From JAVBNH01 sp031551635 (lineage in GTDB: Bacteria; Bacillota; Clostridia; Oscillospirales; Acutalibacteraceae): a DNA stretch of 20,717 bases. Where the stretch lies: NCBI GenBank assembly GCA_031551635.1, contig JAVBNH010000035.1:1-20717 (forward strand). Reading direction: 5' to 3'. The position numbers were made by a program, and so were the translations under genes. Shown piece after piece: positions 1 through 6,143 of this stretch. The notes beneath the pieces are model-generated. The model had not been told where the DNA came from and ran no database searches. It was given only the letters and a program-made list of their open reading frames with translations. How positions within the stretch are numbered: the first letter of the stretch is position 1; every line of letters starts with the position of its first letter.

Positions 1-6
1 CAGCAT
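1..6 (-). CDS. First two codons of a divergent gene (partial)
   Basis: On the minus strand an ATG at 6-4 is preceded by GAGGAG (15-20) at 8 bases, and further upstream by a TATAAT box. Only Met-Leu lies inside the window, so the product cannot be named. The gene is divergent from rtcB and shares its upstream region. Confidence 0.5.
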
Positions 7-52
7 GATTTTTTCTCCTCTTTTATGGTTCTTGGTTCTTTTTAACAATCCC

Positions 53-81
53 ATTATATCATAAAAGTGGAGAAAAGTCAG
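53..81 (-). promoter_or_regulatory. Promoter of the divergent left-edge gene
   Basis: The minus strand reads CTGACT (81-76), a 17-base spacer, then a perfect TATAAT (58-53). It sits about 50 bases upstream of the GAGGAG/ATG at the left edge, which fits a housekeeping sigma promoter for that gene. Confidence 0.5.
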
Positions 82-91
82 TAGTTTTTTG

Positions 92-125
92 CTTAAAAAG
101 TCCTTGTTTTTCAAGGTTTTTTAAG
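92..125 (+). other. Long hairpin in the rtcB leader
   Basis: CTTAAAAA (92-99) pairs with TTTTTAAG (118-125), and CCTTG (102-106) pairs with CAAGG (112-116) across a TTTTT loop, with a small internal bulge. It ends 38 bases before the rtcB start. It could be a leader structure or a weak terminator; the sequence does not decide. Confidence 0.35.
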
Positions 126-163
126 TTTCACAATCGGCTAATATTTATTATTAAGGAGATCAT

Positions 164-1273
164 ATGATAACAATAAAAGGAACCTATAACAGCGCTAAAA
201 TTTTTACCGACAACGCCGAGCCGACAGCCGTTCAGCAGATTGAGCACTTGCTGGAGCAGGAATTTGTCTGCGGCAGTAAAATCCGCATCATGCCTGATGT
301 TCATGCCGGAATGGGCTGCACCATTGGTACCACAATGACCATCACCGATAAGGTCGTGCCGAATCTGGTGGGCGTTGACATAGGCTGTGGTATGGAGACA
401 CTTATTCTTTGCAACAACCATCTTGATTTGCCTCAGCTTGATAAAGCCATACACGGCTTTATTCCATCCGGTTTTTCCATTCGTAATACGCCGCATCATT
501 ATGCCGACGAAATTGACTTAACAGCTTTGCATTGTGCGAAGCATATGGATTTAAACCGCGCCGCGCTTTCATTGGGAACGCTGGGCGGCGGAAATCATTT
601 CATTGAGCTTGATAAGGACGAGGAAGGGCAGATGTATCTCGTCATACATTCCGGAAGCCGCAATCTCGGCAAACAGGCGGCGGAGTATTATCAGAATGCC
701 GCCGCGGACAGTCTGGGGCGCAAGGGCAAAGGCGCGGACCGGGTGCTGGCTTATCTCGAGGGAGCGTTACTTGAGGATTATCTGCACGATATATCGATTA
801 TTCAGAAGTTTGCAGACCTGAACCGCAAGGCGATTGCGCGGGAGCTGGAAAAGCGCATCAAGCTTAAAATCAGCGAAAGCTTTACGACTGTGCATAATTA
901 TATTGATTCAAGCAGCGGAATCCTCCGAAAGGGCGCTATCTCGGCTAAAGAGGGAGAACATGTACTGATTCCGATGAATATGCGTGACGGCAGTTTTATT
1001 TGCGTCGGTAAGGGGAATGCGGACTGGAACGAGTCCGCTCCGCACGGCGCGGGACGCTTAATGAGCCGCTCGGCGGCAAAGGAGAGCATCACCCTCTCGC
1101 AGTTCAAGAAGGGTATGGAGGGGATTTATTCCACCACGCTCAGCAAGGCTACACTCGATGAAGCGCCATATGCCTATAAGCCGATGGAGGAAATCCTGGC
1201 GCAGATTGAGCCGACAGCGGAGATTGTCAAGCACATAAAGCCCATTTATAATTTTAAAGCAGGTCAGGATTGA
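164..1273 (+). CDS. rtcB: RtcB-family RNA-splicing/repair ligase
   Basis: RtcB enzymes join a 2',3'-cyclic phosphate (or 3'-phosphate) RNA end to a 5'-OH end using GTP and Mn2+, through a guanylated histidine; they act in the cytoplasm in tRNA and RNA repair. The 369-residue product carries the family motifs in order: DVHAGMG (45-51), VDIGCGM (71-77, metal ligands D72 and C75), GGGNHFIE (141-148, H145), HSGSRNLG (162-169, H162), HNYID (244-248, H244) and PHGAGR (293-298, with H294 as the guanylation site). It is slightly shorter than the roughly 400-residue E. coli enzyme but has every catalytic block. The start is fixed by AAGGAG five bases before ATG. No RtcA or archease gene is nearby. A small basic ORF follows on the same strand. 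Confidence 0.95.
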   Translation: MITIKGTYNSAKIFTDNAEPTAVQQIEHLLEQEFVCGSKIRIMPDVHAGMGCTIGTTMTITDKVVPNLVGVDIGCGMETLILCNNHLDLPQLDKAIHGFIPSGFSIRNTPHHYADEIDLTALHCAKHMDLNRAALSLGTLGGGNHFIELDKDEEGQMYLVIHSGSRNLGKQAAEYYQNAAADSLGRKGKGADRVLAYLEGALLEDYLHDISIIQKFADLNRKAIARELEKRIKLKISESFTTVHNYIDSSSGILRKGAISAKEGEHVLIPMNMRDGSFICVGKGNADWNESAPHGAGRLMSRSAAKESITLSQFKKGMEGIYSTTLSKATLDEAPYAYKPMEEILAQIEPTAEIVKHIKPIYNFKAGQD

Positions 1274-1325
1274 AATGATTCTGATTCAAAAACTAACTAT
1301 CAAAATAATTAACATGAGGAATAAT

Positions 1326-1502
1326 ATGAAAAAGCAAAACAACAGAAAAGCAAATATTTTGCGAAACGCAAAGGAATCGCCTCAGGCACGCCGGGCACGC
1401 GTGTCCGGCGGCGCACGTTTTCGCGCAGCGGTTTTCGCCGACCGAAGGCGCAAGCTGCATGAACGGATTAGTGAGAGGGAGGAGAAGGATTACAAGAGTT
1501 AG
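1326..1502 (+). CDS. Small Arg/Lys-rich protein downstream of rtcB
   Basis: A 58-codon ORF starts at an ATG preceded by GAGGA at about 6 bases (ATGAGGAATAAT-ATG). The frame is open further upstream, but only this start has a ribosome binding site. The product is strongly basic, with many Arg and Lys residues spread along it and an acidic patch (SEREEKDY) at the end. No cysteines, membrane segment or recognised domain is seen. Its place 52 bases behind rtcB, on the same strand with no clear terminator between, suggests co-transcription; a nucleic-acid-binding role is only an inference from charge. It could also be a chance ORF in GC-rich sequence. Confidence 0.45.
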   Translation: MKKQNNRKANILRNAKESPQARRARVSGGARFRAAVFADRRRKLHERISEREEKDYKS

Positions 1503-1594
1503 GGTACCGAAAACGGACACAATAACAGCATTATTATGTAAATCAAAATGATCCTTCTTATACTGTGATTAATACACATAAAAATCAACTTATC

Positions 1595-2764
1595 TTAAAT
1601 ATCCTTAACCTCAATCCACGAGCGGTTGGCGATTGAGGCTTCGACTGCGCCTATTATCTGCGAGCATTTCACGCCGTCCTCAAAGCTTGGGGAGGTCGCG
1701 GTGTCGTTTATAATTGCCTTGTAGAACTCATAAAACTCGTGAACAAAGGTGTTTTCGTAGCCTAAAACATGCCCAGGAGGCCACCACACGCCTGCGTAAT
1801 TGTGTATGCCCTCAGTTGTCGAAATCGTGCGGAAGCCCTTGAAGCCATCCTCATCTTCAGCGTTCTGGTACTCGAGCTCGTTCATACGCTCAAAGCTGAA
1901 TTTTATGCTGCCCTTGCGGCCGTTGATTTCAAAGCTCATATCGTTGTTGTGTCCGTTCGCGAAGCGTGTAGCCTCAATGCTTCCGAGTGCGCCGTTTTCG
2001 AATTCGCACAACAGGAGGGTCGCGTCGTCAACCCTGACCTCACCGAGCGGGGCATCAGCGGCGGCGCTACCGGAGAGACCAATCATTTTTTCGACTATCG
2101 GGCGTTTTTTGACAAAGGTTCTTTCAATGCCGACAACCCTTGCAATATCTCCGATGAGAAAACGCGCGGCATCAATAACGTGCGCGCCGAGGTCGCCGAG
2201 CGAACCCGAGCCGCAGACATCCTTATCGAGCCGCCATACAAGCGGAAAGGCTGGGTCGATTATCCAGTCCTGAAGATAAGAGCCGCGGAAATGATAAATT
2301 TCGCCGAGCCTGCCCTCGTGTATCATCTTTTTCGCGAAAACAAGAGCCGGAACAAAGCGATAATTAAAACCGATTTGATTTTTTACGCCATTCTTTTTTG
2401 CCGCCTCATTCATCAGACGCGCGTCCGAAACGTTCAGCGCAAGCGGCTTTTCACAGAAAATATGCTTTTTATTCTCAGCGGCGGCGAGTGCAATTTCACA
2501 GTGGGCGTTGCTTGGAGCGGTTATGTCAATTGCGTCGATTTCCGGATTTCTGACTGCGTCCATATAATCGGTGACGACATTCCGCCAGCCGAATTTTTCG
2601 GCGGATTTGGAGACCCATTCCCTGTCTCGCCCGCAGAGGGTATGCTTGACTATGTTTGCCTCAAGATCAAAGAACATCGGGAGCTGGGTGAGACCGTTGC
2701 TGTGAGCCTTGCCCATGAATTTGTAACCCACAAGAGCGACATTAATATTCCTTTTCAAAAACAT
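1595..2764 (-). CDS. Gfo/Idh/MocA-family NAD(P)-dependent oxidoreductase
   Basis: Members of this family oxidise or reduce sugars, inositols and related polyols with NAD(P). The 389-residue product begins with a Rossmann beta strand and a glycine turn (VALVGYKFMGKAH, 9-21), then the family signature CEKPLAL (104-110) with the conserved Lys106, and then the C-terminal sugar-binding block GSGSLGDLGAHVID (185-198), in which D191 and H195 stand where catalytic residues usually lie. Length is normal for the family. GGAAGGA ends about 3 bases before the ATG. It stands alone on the minus strand with no sugar kinase or transporter next to it, so the substrate is unknown. The long ORF that reads antisense through it is a shadow. 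Confidence 0.9.
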   Translation of the reverse strand: MFLKRNINVALVGYKFMGKAHSNGLTQLPMFFDLEANIVKHTLCGRDREWVSKSAEKFGWRNVVTDYMDAVRNPEIDAIDITAPSNAHCEIALAAAENKKHIFCEKPLALNVSDARLMNEAAKKNGVKNQIGFNYRFVPALVFAKKMIHEGRLGEIYHFRGSYLQDWIIDPAFPLVWRLDKDVCGSGSLGDLGAHVIDAARFLIGDIARVVGIERTFVKKRPIVEKMIGLSGSAAADAPLGEVRVDDATLLLCEFENGALGSIEATRFANGHNNDMSFEINGRKGSIKFSFERMNELEYQNAEDEDGFKGFRTISTTEGIHNYAGVWWPPGHVLGYENTFVHEFYEFYKAIINDTATSPSFEDGVKCSQIIGAVEASIANRSWIEVKDI

Positions 2765-2826
2765 TCATCCTTCCATACTAAAAATTAAACCATTAAACCA
2801 ATTTTATGAAAATCTGCTAATTTGAC

Positions 2827-2855
2827 TTGACATTTAATCAGATGTGTTTTATAAT
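2827..2855 (+). promoter_or_regulatory. Consensus promoter of the candidate antitoxin RNA
   Basis: TTGACA (2827-2832), 17 bases, TATAAT (2850-2855): a perfect sigma-A type promoter. No plausible protein start with a ribosome binding site follows it on this strand, and the transcript meets a terminator about 100 bases on, so it most likely drives a small RNA. Confidence 0.85.
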
Positions 2856-2861
2856 AGAAAT

Positions 2862-2970
2862 GTGACAAAGCCGTTGGAGATGCTGATACATCTCCGTAGA
2901 CGGTTAGCTCACAACAGTCAGTTACAAATATAACCGCTCAGCTTGCGATGCTTGGGGCGGTTATTTTTTT
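2862..2970 (+). ncRNA. Candidate type I antitoxin small RNA
   Basis: The RNA is predicted to run from about 2862 (7 bases after TATAAT) to the U-run ending at 2970, about 109 nt. Its 5' part folds as GGAGATG (2876-2882) / CATCTCC (2889-2895) with a 6-base loop; its 3' end is a terminator. It has no credible coding start. Its 3' end is antisense to the last codons and terminator of the minus-strand peptide gene (2961-3023). In addition its CATCTCC can pair with the toxin ribosome binding site GGAGGTG (seven pairs, one of them G-U). This is the layout of Fst/RNAII- or TxpA/RatA-like type I antitoxins. The pairing is read from sequence; regulation is inferred. Confidence 0.65.
2930..2970 (+). 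terminator. Rho-independent terminator of the antitoxin RNA
   Basis: ATAACCGC (2930-2937) pairs with GCGGTTAT (2957-2964), followed by a run of seven T (2964-2970). The inverted repeat also lies at the 3' end of the minus-strand toxin transcript, so it may act both ways, although the minus-strand U-run is poor (TATATTTG). Confidence 0.8.
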
Positions 2971-3023
2971 ATGGTAATAATGATAATTAATACAATTATT
3001 AGTATAACTATTACATACTCCAT
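2961..3023 (-). CDS. Candidate type I toxin: 20-residue hydrophobic peptide
   Basis: The peptide MEYVIVILIIVLIIIITIKK is a single membrane-spanning stretch (residues 4-18) closed by two lysines, typical in size and make-up of type I toxins such as Ibs, and shorter than Fst or TxpA. AAAGGAGGT (3039-3031) lies 7-8 bases before ATG, a near-perfect ribosome binding site that is hard to explain by chance. A TTGACA-type promoter lies about 60 bases upstream of that site. The gene ends inside the terminator of a convergent small RNA. Two structures could hold it silent: a GNRA hairpin over the ribosome binding site, and 9-bp pairing of leader with 3' end. If expressed it would be expected to insert in the membrane. 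Toxicity itself is inference; a harmless membrane peptide is the alternative. Confidence 0.7.
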   Translation of the reverse strand: MEYVIVILIIVLIIIITIKK

Positions 3024-3030
3024 TCGCTTC

Positions 3031-3046
3031 ACCTCCTTTCGGAGAT
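3031..3046 (-). promoter_or_regulatory. Hairpin sequestering the toxin ribosome binding site
   Basis: On the minus strand TCTCC (3045-3041), GAAA tetraloop (3040-3037), GGAGG (3036-3032): four Watson-Crick pairs plus one G-U under a GNRA loop, covering the Shine-Dalgarno core. A sequestered ribosome binding site is known in fst and several other type I toxin mRNAs. Confidence 0.6.
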
Positions 3047-3084
3047 AAGCATAACCGCCTACCGTACAGCTTTGCCACACTGAT

Positions 3085-3113
3085 ATACTAATCTAAAAAC
3101 AAGCTTTTGTCAA
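3085..3113 (-). promoter_or_regulatory. Promoter of the candidate toxin gene
   Basis: The minus strand reads TTGACA (3113-3108), a 17-base spacer, then TAGTAT (3090-3085). It has the consensus -35 and a weaker -10 than the convergent antitoxin promoter, a usual imbalance in type I systems. The transcript would begin near 3078 with TGTGGCAAAG. Confidence 0.65.
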
Positions 3114-3131
3114 TATTTGTTTAATTTTAAA

Positions 3132-3674
3132 TTAACCCTGGTCATTAAACAGCACCGCGGCGAAATATGTAATAGTGTTTTCGCCGTTGTTATATTCCAT
3201 TCCGGCAGATTTCGCAAGCTCGCTGACAAATATTCCGTAGCCCTCAATCGAGCCGTGGGCGCGTCCCGGGTGGCGGCAGGGCGCGTCGGGGTAAGTGCAT
3301 TCCTCGCAGAGGTCACAGCCCTCGTTTGAGAGCATCAGATACTTATCGTAATACGGCTTCAGCGCGTCCTCAAGGGCGCGTGTTTTTTGTTTGAAGTCAT
3401 GCATGGCGTCCATCATAGCCTCATAGTCATAAGCGTCCTCAAGGGTGTACTTGCTGCAGAAAACCAGCATTTTGTCGTAACTGTGGCAGCGCTCGCGGCA
3501 CTCGTCAATCGTACCGACAGCCGGAGGACAAGCCCAGGTTTTGTTATAGTGTCCGCAGGTGTTGACCTCGCACATTTTGCGTACATCGTCATAGTATTTT
3601 ACGCTTTTCGAGTCGACAATCCCGTATTTATACATGCCCGCTCCGTAAAGAATTTCATCGTAATTAATATCCAT
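3132..3674 (-). CDS. DUF2284-type cysteine-rich, predicted metal-binding protein
   Basis: The 180-residue product has the cysteine pattern of DUF2284 (predicted metal-binding proteins of anaerobes): CEVNTCGHYNKTWACPP near residues 36-52, two further cysteines in DECRERCHSY, and a second cluster GCDLCEECTYPDAPCRHP around residues 120-137, with the adjoining GRAHGSIEGYG typical of the family's C-terminus. No membrane segment. Biochemical function is unknown; iron-sulfur or other metal binding is inferred from the cysteines. ATG at 3674 is chosen because the upstream TTG codon at 3728 is itself the first half of a TTGACA -35 box, so the longer reading frame would start inside the promoter. The ribosome binding site (AAAGG, about 14 bases away) is weak. 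The candidate toxin promoter begins right after its stop. Confidence 0.8.
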   Translation of the reverse strand: MDINYDEILYGAGMYKYGIVDSKSVKYYDDVRKMCEVNTCGHYNKTWACPPAVGTIDECRERCHSYDKMLVFCSKYTLEDAYDYEAMMDAMHDFKQKTRALEDALKPYYDKYLMLSNEGCDLCEECTYPDAPCRHPGRAHGSIEGYGIFVSELAKSAGMEYNNGENTITYFAAVLFNDQG

Positions 3675-3698
3675 ATAGAAAAATACAGACCTTTCATA

Positions 3699-3728
3699 AT
3701 TAAAAAATATTGAATTGATTTTTGTCAA
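3699..3728 (-). promoter_or_regulatory. Promoter of the DUF2284 gene
   Basis: The minus strand reads TTGACA (3728-3723), an 18-base spacer, then TTTAAT (3704-3699), about 25 bases before the chosen ATG. It also explains why the frame is open upstream of that ATG. Confidence 0.55.
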
Positions 3729-3860
3729 CAGTTGTATTCCCTATTGACAGATGAATCAAATATATTCTATCATTAAGATATAAAAATGTCTATGCTTTTT
3801 TTACCTTTCTTAAATTTATTTTGGATTTTTTACACAATTTTTCCGAATATTAGAGTGAGT

Positions 3861-3889
3861 TTGCTGTCTTTATAGATGAAGGGTATAAT
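3861..3889 (+). promoter_or_regulatory. Promoter of the sigma-serpin operon
   Basis: TTGCTG (3861-3866), a 17-base spacer, TATAAT (3884-3889), 39 bases before the sigma-factor ATG. This is a housekeeping-type promoter. A separate ECF-type autoregulatory promoter was not recognised in 3729-3928, an AT-rich stretch without other clear features. Confidence 0.65.
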
Positions 3890-3928
3890 TTTCCCGTTAA
3901 AAAAGAAAATGGGGGTGCGGATAAAATT

Positions 3929-4486
3929 ATGGAGGACGCTCAGATAGTTGAGCTGTATTGGAAGCGTGACGAGACGGCGATTACGGAAAGCAGGAAGGCT
4001 TATTCGCAGCTTTTGGGACGGATTTCATATAATATTTTATATAACCGCGAGGACAGCGAGGAATGTGTAAGCGATACATATATCAAGGCGTGGCAGTCGA
4101 TACCGCCGCAGAAGCCGGAGAAGCTTTCGGCATATTTGTGCCGGATTGTCCGCAATCTTTCAATCAACCGCTACCATGAGAACCACGCGCAAAAACGCAG
4201 TTCGGGCGAGAATATTTTGCTCAGCGAGCTGGAGGAATGCCTGCCGTCGGGCGGAGGGGTTGATGAGGATTTTGAGATTATGCATTTGTCAGAGCAAATC
4301 AGCGCATGGCTGCAGACACTCATGAAGGAGGATCGAGTGCTGTTCCTGCGTCGTTATTTCTATGCGGACAGCTTGAAAACCCTTGCCGGTGAATGCGGGA
4401 CGAGCGAGAATAAGCTTGCAGGCAGACTTTTTCGCCTGAGAGCCAAGCTAAAAATTTATCTTCAGAAGGAAGGCGTTAACATATGA
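3929..4486 (+). CDS. ECF-type RNA polymerase sigma factor (serpin operon)
   Basis: This 185-residue protein has the two-domain layout of ECF sigma factors. Region 2 includes NREDSEECVSDTYIKAWQSI at about residues 39-58, the equivalent of the usual DAEDLVQETFLKAW core-binding helix. A linker of about 45 residues follows, then a sigma-4 domain (about 120-178) with the DNA-binding helix-turn-helix around DSLKTLAGECGTSENKLAGRLFRLRAKLK. It would direct RNA polymerase to a small regulon. GGGGGTG lies upstream of ATG at a longish distance. Its last codons overlap the start of the serpin gene by four bases (ATGA), a sign of translational coupling and of a sigma/anti-sigma pair. ECF group not assigned. 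Confidence 0.9.
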   Translation: MEDAQIVELYWKRDETAITESRKAYSQLLGRISYNILYNREDSEECVSDTYIKAWQSIPPQKPEKLSAYLCRIVRNLSINRYHENHAQKRSSGENILLSELEECLPSGGGVDEDFEIMHLSEQISAWLQTLMKEDRVLFLRRYFYADSLKTLAGECGTSENKLAGRLFRLRAKLKIYLQKEGVNI

Positions 4487-6108
4487 AGGAAAGAAAGCTT
4501 TTTGACGCAATAGGTCAAGTCAGCGAGGAGCTTATTGAAGAAGCCGGAAATACAGCGCTGAAGACCAGAAGAAACAGGCATTATATCTACACCTCAGCCG
4601 CGGCGGCGGTTGCCCTGCTTGCAGGCGTTCTGGCGCTTACTCTGAGCAATATTAACAAGCCTGAGATATTGCCGACTGCTCAAAGCGGTGAAAGCATCAG
4701 CGAAGCTTCGGGAAATTCGGATAATACCCAGGATATAAGCGGTGAGGAATCGGACAGTCATACAGCATCTCTCATTCCGCAGACGACTGTAGCGGCTCAC
4801 GCTACTGCACCGAGCTCCGGACAAAAAACCACCGTTCCGACAAGCTCAGCCATTACTGATTCGGGCAACCCCCAAACCGAGCCTGAGGTATCAGCTAGGC
4901 AATCGCCTGTTCCCGGTCACCCGATTTACGCTGTTAAATACCCCGACGGGATAAATTTTAACGACACTATGAAAATTATGGAAAACTACCTTGATAATCA
5001 GATAAGCGACAGTTTCAAAACGAGCCTGAATCAGTTTTCATATAAAACCGCCGGTGATTTATTCGCTCACAGCAGCGGAAATGTTAATTATTCGCCGCTG
5101 TCGCTCTACCTCGCTCTCGCTATGGTTACGACAGGCGCGGGCACCGGGACTCGCAGTCAGCTTCTCTCTCTGCTCGGAGTTTCGGACACCGTTGAACTGA
5201 GCAACCAATGTGCGAAGCTTTACAGGCAGCTTTACACCGACAACAATATCTCGCAGCTTAAAATCGCAAATTCGCTTTGGATGGACGGAAGTGTCGCCTG
5301 GAAGGACGCTTTTGTTTCAAATGCCGCCGAGAATTTTTATGCACCCTCCTTCAGTGTTGATTTCAAGGATTCTACTACCTTTAAGCGAATGTCAGATTGG
5401 GTCGCGCAGAACACAAACAATAAGCTGCAGCCGCAGTTTCAGCCTGACATAGATACGGTAATGTCGATAATCAACACTGTCTATTTTTATGATGAATGGG
5501 TTTACGGCTTCTTCAGCACTGATAATAAAACCGGTGATTTTTACCTAAGCGGCGGTGGTTCGGTGAAGGCTGATTTTATGATCAAAACTCAGGACCCGCA
5601 TTATTTTTACAGGGGTGAAAACTTTTTGCGCTCATATATCCACTTGAAAAACGGCGGAAAAATGGAGTTCATTCTACCGACTGACGGCGCGAATATCGCG
5701 GATCTGATTGCTTCGGAAAGGACAATAGAGGACGCTTTCTCGGGCGGCACGGAGTATTACGGCAAGGTTGTGTGGCAGATTCCAAAATTCAGATTTGGCT
5801 CAGTGTTTGAGCTGCCGGATACGTTGAAAAGGCTTGGTGTTACTTCGGCTTTTGAAGGGAGTGCTGACTTTTCGCTGCTTTCCGACACAAAAACATTTAT
5901 CAGCAGTGTGAAGCAGGAAACGGTAATAGGCATTGATGAGAACGGGGTGGAAGCCGCCGCTTATACGGTCATTAATATAGCATCAGCCGGTTTGCCCAAC
6001 GAGAATCTTGCTGAAATGACGCTTGACAAGCCGTTTATGTTTAAAATTACCGCAAAGAACGGCACAACCCTTTTCGCGGGTATCTGCGAAAATCCAAGCT
6101 TGAGTTGA
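4483..6108 (+). CDS. Membrane-anchored serpin with anti-sigma-like N-terminus
   Basis: The 541-residue protein has three parts. Residues 1-34 are a charged cytoplasmic head (LFDAIGQVSEELIEEA), as seen in second genes of Clostridia sigma operons. Residues 35-55 are one membrane helix. A Ser/Thr-rich linker (about 60-150) leads to a serpin domain (about 165-541) outside the cell. Serpin marks include NYSPLSLYLALAMVTTGA, the DEWVYGF block, an inhibitory-type hinge DENGVEAAA (485-493), and the closing DKPFMFKI and LFAGICENP strands. Counting from Glu486 as P17 puts the scissile bond near Ala502-Gly503, so proteases that prefer small residues are likely targets (inference). P14 is Val where Thr/Ser is usual. 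Gene order, overlap and topology suggest it controls the upstream sigma factor. It could instead be only a tethered inhibitor. Confidence 0.9.
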   Translation: MKERKLFDAIGQVSEELIEEAGNTALKTRRNRHYIYTSAAAAVALLAGVLALTLSNINKPEILPTAQSGESISEASGNSDNTQDISGEESDSHTASLIPQTTVAAHATAPSSGQKTTVPTSSAITDSGNPQTEPEVSARQSPVPGHPIYAVKYPDGINFNDTMKIMENYLDNQISDSFKTSLNQFSYKTAGDLFAHSSGNVNYSPLSLYLALAMVTTGAGTGTRSQLLSLLGVSDTVELSNQCAKLYRQLYTDNNISQLKIANSLWMDGSVAWKDAFVSNAAENFYAPSFSVDFKDSTTFKRMSDWVAQNTNNKLQPQFQPDIDTVMSIINTVYFYDEWVYGFFSTDNKTGDFYLSGGGSVKADFMIKTQDPHYFYRGENFLRSYIHLKNGGKMEFILPTDGANIADLIASERTIEDAFSGGTEYYGKVVWQIPKFRFGSVFELPDTLKRLGVTSAFEGSADFSLLSDTKTFISSVKQETVIGIDENGVEAAAYTVINIASAGLPNENLAEMTLDKPFMFKITAKNGTTLFAGICENPSLS

Positions 6109-6143
6109 TGATTTTGATATATATCAGTACACCTTATATTACG

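Noticed and set aside
1769..2788. 339-codon plus-strand ORF across the oxidoreductase gene
   Set aside because: It is antisense to a complete Gfo/Idh/MocA protein with all family motifs; its translation shows no domain and is the usual shadow in GC-richer coding DNA.
2971..3048. 25-codon plus-strand ORF starting with MVIMIINTIISI, opposite the candidate toxin
   Set aside because: It starts right after the U-run of a terminator, has no ribosome binding site at proper spacing, and is the mirror of the Ile/Val-rich minus-strand gene. The minus-strand frame has the AAAGGAGGT site.
3675..3728. Longer N-terminus for the DUF2284 protein starting at TTG 3728
   Set aside because: The TTG is part of a TTGACA -35 box and the extra 18 residues look non-conserved; ATG 3674 keeps the promoter outside the gene.
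4483..6108. Serpin joined to an anti-sigma head by frameshift or assembly error
   Set aside because: The frame is continuous, with a long Ser/Thr linker typical of exported proteins of this group and a natural 4-base overlap with the sigma gene, so a true fusion is the simpler reading.
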